Part shown: piece by piece, positions 30,084 to 41,800 of the stretch
Layout of the letters: each line of letters starts with the position of its first letter
Numbering within the stretch: position 1 is the first letter of the stretch
Source: Anthoceros angustus
Lineage: Eukaryota > Streptophyta > Anthocerotopsida > Anthocerotales > Anthocerotaceae
DNA: 64,000 nt
Direction of reading: 5' to 3'
NCBI GenBank assembly: GCA_010909165.1
Contig: MU008177.1
Location: forward strand, 434,001 to 498,000
Notes under the pieces: generated by a model
Database searches by the model: none
Seen by the model: the letters and a program-made list of their open reading frames with translations, nothing else
Told to the model about the DNA's origin: nothing
Translations under genes and position numbers: made by a program

Positions 30084-31280
30084 AGCACCACCTGAATCAA
30101 CCGCTCCAGGTGTTTGCTGTCACCGATCCACTCACAACCAGATGCTATGTATGAGCTCTAGGGTTTGGAGCTCGGACAGAGCACTGTGCGCCCGACAATG
30201 GTCGATGGCGGCAGCCATGGAAGCGTCTACGGATGGCCCTGCACACCAGAGGCCTAGGGCTGCCTCTTGTTTCTACCACGCAGAGTGAAATTGAACTGTT
30301 CTGCTGCCGCACATGCGATCACCATTACACGCTTGTTCGTAGGGCAGAGAAATCCTGTTTTCGCCACCTGTGTGATGGCCAGCCTGTGCGGGACAAGCCC
30401 TGAGATTAGAGGCTGCGAAAAGGGAAGATAGATTAGCGTGTCTTGTTGGAGAGTCTCACACGCTGGCATCAACGTCGGACAGTCAACAGCAAGCGAGTGT
30501 GAAAGCACAACCTACCAAGTTGATGAGCGCACCGGATCGTACAGTCTGAGTGAGTCTCTATCGTATCAACTGCGAACGTTGCACATCCGTGTTCGCACAA
30601 TGCATTGTGCTTGCCACCAGGATAGCCCCGGGCCCCTGACACTGGAACTAGTTTCAAGGCACTCCCACACCTCATGTAATTCACCGGAATGATGCAACAG
30701 TCAGAGGAAATGCCAAAGGGCGGTGGACGATGATGGAACGTGTGGCTACAAGGAGACAACCCCAGTGGCTTTGTCAGTCACTCAGCTGAAGGTGAGAAAG
30801 AATCATGTGTACAGAGCTTGATGCTCATGATGTTTGTAAGACATCCGTGTTCACAAGGACACAAGAGAAGCATCATGTTCTAACCTTTGGTAAGATCTCA
30901 GCAGACAAGCATCATACTCGAAGTAGAAGCTATCTAACTCTGCAAAAGCAACGCCACAAGGAAAACCAAGGTTTGTATTGCATTGCATTGCATTGCATCC
31001 TGTACAATCTGATTACCTGTCCTTATTTGCCCACTTGGATACAGGACAAGTCATTACCCCTCCCTCTTTCCCCTCACCGACAGTGGGTGCCGTGGAACCA
31101 TCATTCGGAATTCCCTGTCTCAGCCAAAACTGGATTGCATCTGTTGCATGTCCATATTGTCCTGGCCATCTGCATGGCTCATCAAGTGCTTACTTCATGT
31201 GCCCCCTATCGTGCTTAGTGCATGTGCCCCTATCGGGATACCTGAAAGGACCATTGGCAGAATAGGTGACTTAAATACCC
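30084..31280. other. Intergenic, no supported gene
   Basis: Short frames only. A (TTGCA)n run, ATTGCATTGCATTGCATTGC, lies near 30977-30997 and is 3' of the small gene at 31284. Confidence 0.4.
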
Positions 31281-31283
31281 TCC

Positions 31284-31571
31284 TTAATGCTTCTCCCGCC
31301 CCCGGTAGCAGCAAGTAAACATGCGAAGCACACTTTGAATATCTTCCTTGACAATGGCATATACCCTGGCCTTTATCTTGCCTCTCTTGGGCAAATACCC
31401 GCGGTATTTCTCAGGCTGCTCCTCCTCGAAGTCGGAAACCGTGGCATCCATTTCAACATCCGGCACCACATCCTCTTTGAACACGACGCCCTGAGCGTGA
31501 GCCTGAGCCTGAGCCTGGGAGTTCCGCTGCTCCACAACCGTCAAAAGGTTAGACTTTTCGATCTTCGCCAT
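31284..31571 (-). CDS. Small conserved-looking plant protein with RGKIKARVY motif
   Basis: 95 residues from ATG 31571: MAKIEKSNLLTVVEQ, then a Gln/Ala repeat (QAQAQAHAQ), an acidic middle (VVPDVEMDATVSDFEEEQPE), and a basic C-half (YLPKRGKIKARVYAIVKEDI). The PKRGKIKAR-type motif before a short amphipathic helix resembles small uncharacterised plant proteins, but I cannot name the family. No signal or membrane segment. The stop is followed by little spacing to non-coding sequence. The codon-level composition and acid/base zoning make it more convincing than other frames nearby. Confidence 0.6.
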   Translation of the reverse strand: MAKIEKSNLLTVVEQRNSQAQAQAHAQGVVFKEDVVPDVEMDATVSDFEEEQPEKYRGYLPKRGKIKARVYAIVKEDIQSVLRMFTCCYRGREKH

Positions 31572-32799
31572 ACTTGCCCTCCCAACAGTCCACACAAGCA
31601 AGAAGCAGCCGTGTGCTCGACTTGCCGCCTGCCCCTTCTCTCAACACCCCACACAAAGCCACAAGCAGTCCTCTGCTCGAATTGCCGCCTGTCCCTGCAA
31701 CAAAAGCGAGCGATCCTGACAAAGAATTGCGACTCCCAAGCGAACAGATCTGTTAGAGCTGAGGGTGGAATCCTTCACACCGCCCAAGTCCCCGCACCGC
31801 AATTCAAGGCTCAACAGATGCCCAACAAAACGGAGCCCACGCATGCGCAGCTGGTGCTTGCGCCGCTATCTTGAGATCCCTCATTCCACACAACACACAA
31901 GCAGAAATTGGGGTTTGAGCGTCCAGAAACACCATTGCACAGAGGGAGCGATGACAACCCCGCAAGGAACCGACGATGGAAATTCCAGGCATCTGCATCC
32001 CGACGGAGGCGACACCGCAGTAGTCGGGAAGGTTCGTGTGTAATTAGAGTAAATCACGTTTATTCACCGACTAAAACTATTAGGTAGGTTGTTAATGTTT
32101 GGATTAAACAACCGTCGCCTTGGTGTGGCCACTGTAGCAATGCAGAGAAAACACGAGTCTGGTTTGCGTACCAGAAATTCGATTTCCCGGAACGAAGAAA
32201 GCCAGACATGTGTCGATCTCAGGAAGGCAAGGATAGGATATGGTTGAGGATAAGCTTAAGGTTCCCAGGCTCACAGCTCATGAACAGAATTGCGCCTTCA
32301 GAGATGGCGGCAAGAACGTGACACCTGAGCCTACCTTACGGCAAACTTGTGATTTCTCCAAAGAGTGCCACAATGCACGACATTTACATATGGTGGAATG
32401 TACATACGTCACTCACACAAGTTCAGCATAATGTACAGAAGAACGCGACGCTCTGATGGTTCTCCAAACCTGCGCCATGCGCTTGGAAGATTACCATCGG
32501 CTAACTCTACAAGCGCGCCAAGTACAAAGCAAATCACAGAAAGTGACACATGTTGGAGCTCACAGGCCGAGAGGCGAGGCCCCAAGGTGGTCAGGAAGCG
32601 CCGAATTCCGTGTCCCACACACTCTCCTTGCCGGAAGCCCTGTTGGGCGTGGTGGCGTCGTAGCAGGGCCTCCGAGCCTTCCCAAGAAGCCGCCGCGGAC
32701 GTGGAGGCTGGGGAAGTCGGACTCCCCGACGATCTCGCCGTTGGGACCTCTATCGGCCATGTCCCGAGCAGCTGGAGTCGATTCCACTTGGTGAGCGAT
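31572..32799. other. Upstream region of the 31.3-kb gene and intergenic
   Basis: 31640-31690 repeats part of 31600-31630 (ACACAAGCAAGAAGCAGCC and ACACAAAGCCACAAGCAGTC, each followed by a GCTCGA(A/C)TTGCCGCCTG word). A minus-strand frame at 32560-32755 (MADRGPNGEIVGESDFPSLH) is possible but unsupported. Confidence 0.35.
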
Positions 32800-32913
32800 T
32801 CACCGATTCACGGCTTTACGTTGGATGCCGAGGATGCCCTTGATGATGCTGCCGCGGGGCGGCGGACCGGGGATGCTGGGGTTCTGAATATTGCCCTGGC
32901 CGTCCCTGTCCAT
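32800..32913 (-). CDS. Possible 37-residue micro-ORF
   Basis: MDRDGQGNIQNPSIPGPPPR then GSIIKGILGIQRKAVNR and a stop. The zoning (Pro/Gly-rich then basic amphipathic) is natural-looking. It could be a first exon, because GTGAAT at its end can serve as a donor. The frame at 32560 lies downstream on the same strand. Confidence 0.25.
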   Translation of the reverse strand: MDRDGQGNIQNPSIPGPPPRGSIIKGILGIQRKAVNR

Positions 32914-33909
32914 GGCGGCAGCGGGAGGCGGAGATTGAGGAAACGGCGGACGGGAAGAGCTCGCGATGGGACGGAGGGGGCGAGGCGATGGAGCCGAATT
33001 TGTACTCCCAGGCTCGAGCTCGAGGGCGGCGGCAGGGAGCGAAGTGGGGGCACGTGCTGGGGAGGTTAACCGGGGCAGAGGGTTAGGCTAACCGGGGTCG
33101 GACGCAGGTAGGTTCGGGGGTTCAGGGAGGCTGACGGCGGACGGCGGACGGCCCAATCATCCGAGCTGTTACCGGTGTAGGTGTAACGCTCGGCAGGGCC
33201 GGCGTCAGGCGCTGCCTGCCTGGCTCCGCGCATCGGTTGGTTGTGCTCGTCCGGCGATTAACACTCTGGGGCGGCTGGCAAGCGCACTAATGGGAACACC
33301 CAATCGCGGGAGCTTGCTGCAATCGCAGGTATGGCAGGGGGACGGGCTGTGGTCCTGTGGAGTGTCCACGCGAGTTTGCCTGGCGCTGCGCTCCTTGCGG
33401 CCCGGCAGACTCCATCATGCATGCGGCAGGCTGGATGGAGGAGGACTACGGGCCTGCGCCCGGTTGCTTGCTCGCGCGGCAGAGCGTCGATGGGGCCCTC
33501 TGGCCTCGCTGGCGCTGGCAACCCGCAGCTGACGCTGTGCCCTGGAGATGCGACCCGCGCCTGGGTTGCGGCCCCGTTCACACCGCCTACTGTCCTCACT
33601 GCTGGGGACATGGCGGGCTCCGAGCCTCCTGCCCTCCGGGCTTCCAGCCTTCCGAGTTCCAGCTTCTCCGAGAGCGTTGTGTCAAGGTCGCAGCAGACAG
33701 TAGGAGCGGCTTAATTCGTGGCCACTCGGCGGTCTGCCATCCGGGGGTGCTGTTGCCGGTACTGCTGCTACTGCTGCTGCTGGTGGAGGAGATGATTGTA
33801 GGAGTCAGGGTTGGCTGGACCTGCTCATTACATTTGTACATAGGTGTATCGAAGCGTGGCCCCTCGGCGTGCAGCTCCAGCAGCAGCGGCAGCGGCAGCG
33901 GCAGGAGCG
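32914..33909. other. GC-rich stretch without a supported gene
   Basis: Overlapping open frames on both strands reflect high GC. CTG/CAG-rich runs lie at 33757-33790 and 33868-33905. Confidence 0.4.
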
Positions 33910-34278
33910 ATGGCTACGATGCGCATCTCGCTCTTGTCAGCTTTTTCAGCGGCTCTGGTTGCGTGCGTTCCCACTTCTATGCCTATCCGGAGATATCCGG
34001 AGGCGGAGGAAGATCAGTATGGCCAGCGCTCAGGCTGGGGGCGGCCAGGCCTAGAGCAGGCTCTACCCCAGCCCGGGCGTGGCAACAGGTGGGACGTAGC
34101 TGAAGAAGAAAGGATCAACTTTCTCCTTGCACGTGCTTTTCCGTGGTACAATTTGGGTGGGCCTGGGCGAGGGCGAGAGCGAGAGCGAGAGCGAGGGCCA
34201 GGGCCAGGGCGCTCCACCGGCTCATGGATTGGCCACACCTGCAAGCACAAAGAGGTTGCGTTTTCGATGAGCTGCTGA
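33910..34278 (+). CDS. Possible small secreted protein
   Basis: 122 codons from ATG 33910. MATMRISLLSAFSAALVACV is a plausible signal peptide, followed by PIRRYPEAEEDQYGQRSGWG and a Gly/Pro/Arg-rich part with a repeated RERERER stretch from a GAGAGC-type minisatellite (34165-34205), ending CKHKEVAFSMSC. No family recognised. The repeat and high GC make chance possible. Confidence 0.3.
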   Translation: MATMRISLLSAFSAALVACVPTSMPIRRYPEAEEDQYGQRSGWGRPGLEQALPQPGRGNRWDVAEEERINFLLARAFPWYNLGGPGRGRERERERGPGPGRSTGSWIGHTCKHKEVAFSMSC

Positions 34279-35038
34279 AGCTGCAGTCAAGACACAGCAA
34301 CAGAGTACCCGATCCGATACTCTCTGCAGGCACGTGTCCTATGATGTCTCGCTGTCTATGATGACAATTGCGCTTAAAAGGAGAGCTGTAATGACATGCA
34401 CATCACCTAAGAATATCAGCCTAGAATCAATTTGTGCCCACGCTGCAGGCTGCCACACCCGTACCGTACTGACAGTAAAGCATAGTACATACATGGTTAC
34501 CCTTTTCTTGGAGCTGGAGCCGGCGCGCAATCCATCCTCCCTGGACAGGAAAGCTCCTCGAGGTGCACTGCACGGAATTGAATCAGACATGTGCAAAGGG
34601 ACCTCCGCATACGCCCCCACAGCCCACCAAATACACCTAACACACCAAATCCCACCACCATCAGACCGTCGCAGCTTACTGGACACAGTCCTGCCAAAAG
34701 TAGAAACAATATTTATACATCTTTGCTCCGAACAAGGCAGCAAGAATGGTTGGTTGTAAGTAACAGTTGCCCGCGATCAAGGCACCCATCTCAATGCAAT
34801 ACGCAATGGGCGCCACTATACAATCGAAGATCCGGGCCCAATCTAGGACCCGATGGCTTCTCTCCTCAGAAGCTAGAAAAGCGCGATGCAAATGCCTACC
34901 CATCCTGGACTTAAAAATGCTGATTTGCATCCCCTGTTATTCTCTACCCAAAGAATGGTGCACACCAGTGTGAGCTACTTCCAATTGTGCGCTTTAGCCC
35001 AGTGCCTCAATGCACATGGCTAAGGTGCAAAAACAGTG
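34279..35038. other. Intergenic, 3' flank of the 21-exon gene
   Basis: Short overlapping frames on both strands and nothing recognised. The right end holds the 3' UTR of the leftward gene. Confidence 0.4.
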
Positions 35039-38000
35039 TTAGTAGAACAGCGTCGAGTCCAAGCCATTTGGACCGTCCTTGGACAGCATAGAGCGAGCTT
35101 CCAGGACTGAGCGTGGTGGCTCTAAGTCCTTCTCCTGAAGTGCATGGCCCTGCAATCTCTGCATCTGGGAAGCGAAGATGTCGTCTAGCATCTGCACAAA
35201 CATCAGAGAAGCGTCTTCCATGACGTCCACCAGAAGAGAGGATACACTCGCAAGGAAAGCGAATGGGCCTCAAAACATACACAAGAGTAGGTTCGGAATA
35301 GTACCCCCAAAGCGAAATAAGACCCCTTGTACCACGATCTGTTTTCCTTTCGGTTCTCCAAAAAATTCAGCACGTCCTGCAAGTTTCACATGGCACAATT
35401 CCAAACCCACCACCAAAATTAGCCCGCACTAACAAGCAAGCATCAAGTCACCAAGCACACAGGACGTAGATTTAAAATGTTAAAAGATCACCCGTAGGAG
35501 CCTCTACCTTATCCTCCTCAGATAATGGTTAGGCACCTGTTTTGTTAGAGTCAGTTTACCTGCCGTTGGTCAAGAATCAGTGTCTCCTGGATACATGAGC
35601 CATTACAACGTGGCACATAATTGTCCCTATTTTCTAAATTGTTCAAAAGTTCCTGCGTCCCACAATTGTAGGGAGATCAAAAGCCATAGCACATCACATC
35701 AACAACCCAACCCATGGCATCAGTTTGTGCAGACTTCATTTCCGTGATTCATTTACCTTACTTCCGCTTGTTAGTTGCACGATTACTAAGAGCTCATAAC
35801 GACTGGACTGCTACGGCAACTTGGTTATGACACACATACATTGCTCCGCGGGTAAAGTGAGAGATACTAACCCTGGCCATGCGATCCCAATAGCCACGAC
35901 AAACGGCCACAAAGACTCGAGTGGTGAAAACATCGTGCAAATGTGTGATTGTGTCTGTGAGTTGTGAAGTAAGCGGCTGCATTCGCTCACGCACTGCAGC
36001 CTCCCCTCCAGCTTCTCTTGTGTCTTGAAGTATTTTCTTCAACTTCGTCGTCCTGAGCAACCTTGACTGCAAAACATCCCACGCAAAGAGCGACTCAAGC
36101 ACCATAATATGGGACATCAGAGACAACCAGGCGAAGAGTACGGGTATGACCACTACGTTTTCCGCCATCTTGTCGACAATGGCCTGTAGGTAATTTTTGT
36201 ACTTGGCCCGCAGCTCGACCGTGACCTCATCAAACCGTTCTCCAAAGAGACCCTTTCCCCCTGAGCCGTTCTCAGTAGGCAGACAGGCCACCCAGCCTTT
36301 CATTTGGGCTTCGATCTTGGGCCTCTGAATGTCGAGAAGTCGTTTGATCGAATTTAACATGACTCCCAGCTACATTCAGAATTTGCCGTCTGTTTCAGCT
36401 TCTTGCCATCATAAGGTGACTCTTTCTCAGTACAATTCAAAAACATTGCACGTACCTGGCTTGGGACACTGTAAACAGAAATTGACCTCCGTCTCGTGAG
36501 CTTCTGCATGTACTGAAGACTGAACTTCTTCGGAATCATCACTTCCTTCAGCGGCTGCAGGACATCGGCATTGTGCTTCTCCAATGCTGTCAGAACAGCC
36601 CTTTCTACGTCTGCTAAAGCCTGCATCATAGAAGTCTACGTGTGAGAACCAGGTTCAGAAATTCATGTGAGAACCAGGTTCAGAAGTAGAGCTAAGGAAG
36701 ACCATGTACTCACACTTTCAAGAGCAATAGTGTATTCCGGCCACCGAGAAATTATAGTCTCATACTCATTGAGAGTGTCCTTGATTTTGTCGTAAATTTC
36801 TTCAACAAATGGTGAAGTCGAATGCATGGTCGAAGCCGTTGCCCATCGAACCTGACGGATAAGAGAAAAGGTGGCCAGCATGAAACAAAGACCCCTTTAT
36901 CATCTTGCTTGTACAGCGCACTTAAAAAATGAAACACAAGCTACAGCAGAAAGAGCTACCTTATCAAACTTGCAGCAGTCGAGGAGGTGCAGTCGCTTGT
37001 CTTGAATCCACAGGACGATGTACAGATGAAAAAGCTCTTTGGCGTCCACTCCTCCTTTGAAGGGGCTGCACAGAAAGGCAAGACAGGCTCTTAACCGGCA
37101 TCTTCTTTTTCCAGGCCGAAACTAACCGAGCCATAATACTGACCTGATCCCCCAAGCAGCAACGTCCCTTTGAAAGTCAGCTGTTGCAATTAGCAGCTCG
37201 GTTACGGGTACTGACGGGCTCGTAGGAGGACATGCCACCAGAAATGTCCTCAGTCTATTGCACAATTCTAAGCTGTAGATGCCCGCGGCAATGTTGCGCA
37301 AATCTATGGAGCTGGAAGATACAAGGCATTGCACACACATTCAGCTAGGAGTCCATGTGAGCGTCAACCTGCGTCACCTCAAATTCACATGACTTCCTTC
37401 AAAAAACTCCGTGAATAGAAGCTCTTTATCTTTTCCAGGCACGCAAAATTACAGAGCCTTTACCTTGGCAAGATGTGCAGATTGTGAATATCTATGTCAG
37501 TCCGTATTTCATTGCTTATGTGCGAGCACAGGATCTTCATCTTCTGGTAAGCCGTCGCGACGGTCACAGGATCCATGAGGAAACCTTCATTCCCAGACAC
37601 AAACTCATCTGTTTCTGCCATATGTCGCTTGCATCTTATTTTGGCAGCAGTCTGTACAATGAAGAGGACAATCCGAACCGTCTTCAATTCCTATCCACAG
37701 GTCACAAGCCAGCAGAGTAGGGTCGTTTTTTACAAGCAAATTAGCAGATTGGATGAACTACATACCTGGAAGTATGTACGCAATAGCATTTTGGCCTCCA
37801 CGGACAGTATGTCATGCAGTAAAGTAAATATCTGTACAGCAGGTACTAGAGCTGGCGCTGCCACTCCAACTGCTGGCACAAATGTCTCTGCCAATCCGGA
37901 GGGAGTCGACTCGTCCAAACCTTTGTAATTTTCAAAAACCGTAGCTAATAGCTGAGAAACTTGCTCCTCCACATCAGCCATAATCCTCTTCTGCAAACAA

Positions 38001-41000
38001 AAATGGCCCCCAAATACCTTAACTTTTAGATTATCTTATGTTATATCAGGCATTTTGCGTTAACCAATGCTTAAACACTTTTACCTCTTGCCTGCTGAGG
38101 GCATTCTCATCTCGGGCTTTAATAATTGGGCAGAGAAGATCATAGATTAGTAATAAGCAGTCCTCTGTAGGTGTGGCTACATCCATTATGCACGCTAAAT
38201 ATCTGCAGGGCACAGATACATGTGTTAAGTGCGATATGAGAGCGTCCATCGGATGCTGATGTGCCCGTCACTAATTGAGATAATTACTTGACGCAAACAT
38301 GCACAGATACGCCTACTTGCTCAGTGGATGCTGACCTTAAGTTCCTGTAGGCATCTGACACACCATAGTACAGTGCAAACTCTTGTAATAACCAAGCCCA
38401 TGAGCCATGGATGCGCAGATTTCGTGATTGAAAATGCTGAACCCGCATGGCTACTTCCAGTACAAGATCATACGCAAGAGTTTCACCGACCGGATTCCAC
38501 TGCACATGGATAACATTATCAGTGAAAACACAGAAAGAAAGCAGTTGCTGACGGAGCTTGATCAAGCAATCTAGACGAGATAAAACAAAGGTTGATTGTT
38601 TGTCTGCTCTTACCTTTGTAGACCCCACATCTTCAGAAGTCATGAAGGATAGCATGAGCTGAATCTTGCCGACACATTCGCGATCTGCTTCACCGTATAC
38701 ATTCCACCACCTAACTCGATCATTCTGTATGGGACACGACAAACGGTCAGGCAAAACTAAACTGCTTGACAAAAGGCAGCATCCGATAAACTGAGAGTAA
38801 TCAGTAAAGCTTTACATACCGGGTCATCACTAATAGAACCGAGCTGAACAGTCAATCGGCCCAGCAAGTTGCCCTGCGAATCACTGACATCAAGCAAAAG
38901 ATCGTCTCCTGTGCTTTCAGGCAGACTGCACCAAAGAAAAAGAAAAGGCCTAGTTAGCACCGTGCAGAAACCTACCAGAGGCACGCTGTTCTCAAGTAGG
39001 TAGTACTTACAAAACACAGGTAAGTCCGGAGCCTGGTTGCACTCGGACCACGTCTTCCTCAGTCGAACTTTTGAGCTTCAGGGCACAAGTGAAGGCTTCT
39101 ATAATTCATCGGAAAGAAGTCATGAAAATGTTATTCCTCGATGGGAGAAGATACCAAAATGCTCTTGAAAGGCAATGAGGCAGTACCTTGGGCCGTTTCA
39201 TTCAGGGCTGTGTGCCTAAGGCTGTTCACCTTGTCCTTCAACAGCCCCGAAACCTGTCGCATGTACTGTGCACCGGCATTGACGTAGGCCAGACTGCGTT
39301 GTGAAGCCGTACCATGCGAAGGCACTCTTGGAAAGCGGAGCCGTCTCACTGCGGCCCATCCCGTCAAAATTGGGAGTAATTTGTTAGAAGAACGTTTTTC
39401 GATAGTGCCATCACCTGCATCACTATACCCAGCATCTCCAAGGTTCCCACTAATAGATGGGCTTTTGGAGGAGTTCATCCTCAACACCATCTTCACTTTT
39501 CGTACTGCCCACCAACCCGGCAAAGCATGGGCAGGTCAGAATGAGCCGCACCATCAATGAATCTAGGTTCCTAGGCGTCCCCTAATCAGGATTCAAGAAT
39601 CAGCCCCCATAGCCAATGCATGAAAGAAGAGGCTGCACCTTGGACTTTAAGCTTGCCAACATTTCGCTTGGGCTTGGATGCTGCTGTCGCTTCAGCATCA
39701 TCTTGAAGTCCCCTTGTTCTGACTTCGTCCCGAGATGAGAGAAGCACCTGCTGCAGACTGCAGAAAGTAAATTCCAAGCTCAGTCCAGGAAGATAAGAGG
39801 GTCAAAACAGCAAGGCATCGCGATGTATGTGGTCCGCTCACCCGAACGAGTCACGCAAAAGCGCACATTCGTTGTTCAGAAACTCAGGGGCCTCCACACA
39901 ACCCTGTGACCAAGCGCGAAGGCACAGGCGAACGCACGCATCGTACGAAATGACAGAATTCCATGCTGCTTGACCACTGCAGTACCAAACCAGGTCAGAA
40001 AAAGTTTTGAAGACCAAACATCAAATGCAGCGAAAGACTTATCCAGCTTGTACCTGAGGAAAAGGGGCGCAGGCTGAGCTATGGAGTTATTTACTGTTGG
40101 TGCAGTGTGGGCTGTTGTATGCCTGGATGTGAGAGATATATCCTCAAACCCAGATACTGATCTAAACAAAGGCAACCAGGGAAAGAAGTTCAGCTTGGCC
40201 CAAGGTGTGTACACTGTATGTCAAACTCAAGTTCCGAGGACAGTGTGTACCTTAGACTTGGTTCCGGTGGTATCAAAATCTCCTCCGTTTGGAAACTGTA
40301 GTGCACAACCGAAGGTTTTGTTGCAACGAAAGAGGGCCCCTCCACATTGTGTAGAGGAGCTCCATCTATGACGATGGATGCGTGGAGGGGTGGAGCACTT
40401 GGCGGAAGGCCAATGCTCTCTGGACGACCTCGGCTTGTTCTGTGTGCAGCTTCCATTTCCTGCCAGGAAAGATGCAGGTGAGACAGAAGATCTGAGAGCT
40501 CCAGAATCCATCCCAAGACATGGTCCTCTGGGTATCCGTCACTCACCTCGCCGGTAGCCTCATATGCCTGTCCTCCATTGACAAACCCGACATCCTCCTG
40601 CTGATGCTGCGGGTCCATCCTTTCCTCATACTGCACATCATCATCCCGATCCCAGTCAGGATGACGTGCCTGCTCCTCCCGTAATGTCGGAGAAAACGGC
40701 CTCTCCGTGTCAAATCCCGCATCCTGCCCCTGATAAACGTCCTTCGGTTCCCACTCGCCCTCGTAAGCCTGCCCTACAACATATTGACCATCACGAAAGG
40801 CCATCTCCGGCCCCGAATCCAGCTTCCTATCGTAGCCAAGCTCGTCGTACCCTCTCTCGGACTCATACTTCGGCCTAGCCACATTCCTAGCGAGTCCGTT
40901 CCTGAACGGGCTCACGGGGGAAGAGGACTCCCCAGAATAGATTCCGGAAGTATGCTCCTCCCCGGTATCGTCCGAAAGATCCTCCTCATACACCAAGCCT

Positions 41001-41356
41001 CCTCCGCCGGAAATCGACCCCACGCTCTCCTCAAGATCCTCCGTGGTGCTGGTGGTGTGATTGGACGAGAAGGGGCGAAGAAAGTCCGCGTGCAGATGCA
41101 CATTGTAGCCATTAGGCGGCGGAAGATTGCAGTCTTTGGCACTCTTCCTCCCGTTCCCGAACAAGGACGCGTCCGGGAACAGGGCAGGGGAGAGCTTCTC
41201 CGCCACCGCAGGCACCTGCTCCTGCACAACACGCACACACAACATCAGCATCCCGCACCTCTGCCCCTCCCCCGCCCCCTCCCCTCCCGCACTCGATCTC
41301 AGTCTGACCTTGCGAACCCACTGGAGCTCAGATTGGTCCAGCCCGTCGGTGAACAT
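35039..41356 (-). CDS. Large plant protein of the AT4G24610/AT5G65440 family
   Basis: I can trace 21 exons, ends (minus strand): 41356-41309, 41221-40547, 40459-40251, 39976-39842, 39757-39639, 39504-39187, 39098-39011, 38925-38820, 38724-38614, 38499-38336, 38202-38085, 37990-37766, 37651-37464, 37311-37144, 37067-36960, 36851-36714, 36620-36456, 36369-36157, 36066-35872, 35376-35305, 35191-35039. All have GT-AG borders and matching phases; the product is about 1,237 residues. It starts MFTDGLDQSELQWVRK. An acidic disordered region (residues 17-240) follows, then the conserved core: SYDACVRLCLRAW, CVEAPEFLNNECALLRDSF, VAMRVQHFQSRNL, ELCNRLRTFLVACPP, CRGYWDRMA, and the end MLDDIFASQM to LFY. 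Members are uncharacterised; parts resemble MUN-like helical tethering folds only loosely. One fault: an extra TG dinucleotide at about 37020-37022 in exon 15 shifts the frame after KELFHLY. A sequencing slip or a real null allele are both possible. Confidence 0.9.
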
Positions 41357-41800
41357 TGTCGCCCCCCGCTCCACTCACATCACAGGCCGGTGTCATAGAG
41401 CAGCAGCCGCCGCAACCAGCGTTGCCCGCCTGCCAGCCGTGAGCTCCTCCCTCCAGCTCCTGCCTGCTGTCGAGGGTCGCGCTCCGCGAGAAAAGAGAGG
41501 AGACGCTGCGATGCTGCGTGGGGAAGCAAATGCGCGTAAATTCGGGGTGGAATCGGCAGCCGGCGAGGCGAGCCCAGGCGATTGCACCAGCGCGGAAAGC
41601 ACAGCTTGCAAGAGACGTTGTCGAGCCTGGCTGCGAGGGAGAGGGGCACGGCAATTCAAACGCGGTCCGTTGCTCTTGGCTTAGGGCTGGCCCACCGGAG
41701 GCTGCTTCTCCGTTCCGTTCCGTCGACTTGTCGGAAGGGCATTGGGCTCTGGTCTGCCCCTAAACGACCGTTATAGTGGGCCCGTTAAGGATGCGGCCAC
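41357..41800 (-). promoter_or_regulatory. Promoter and 5' UTR of the 21-exon gene
   Basis: GC-rich and without a clear TATA box. A TGGGCCC word at 41777-41783 matches the plant site-II/TGGGCC element found in many housekeeping promoters. Frames here on both strands overlap and look like chance. Confidence 0.35.

Noticed and set aside
40784-41684. Plus-strand frames of up to 204 codons opposite exon 2 of the 21-exon gene
   Set aside because: They lie antisense to a well-supported exon and its promoter; high GC explains their length.
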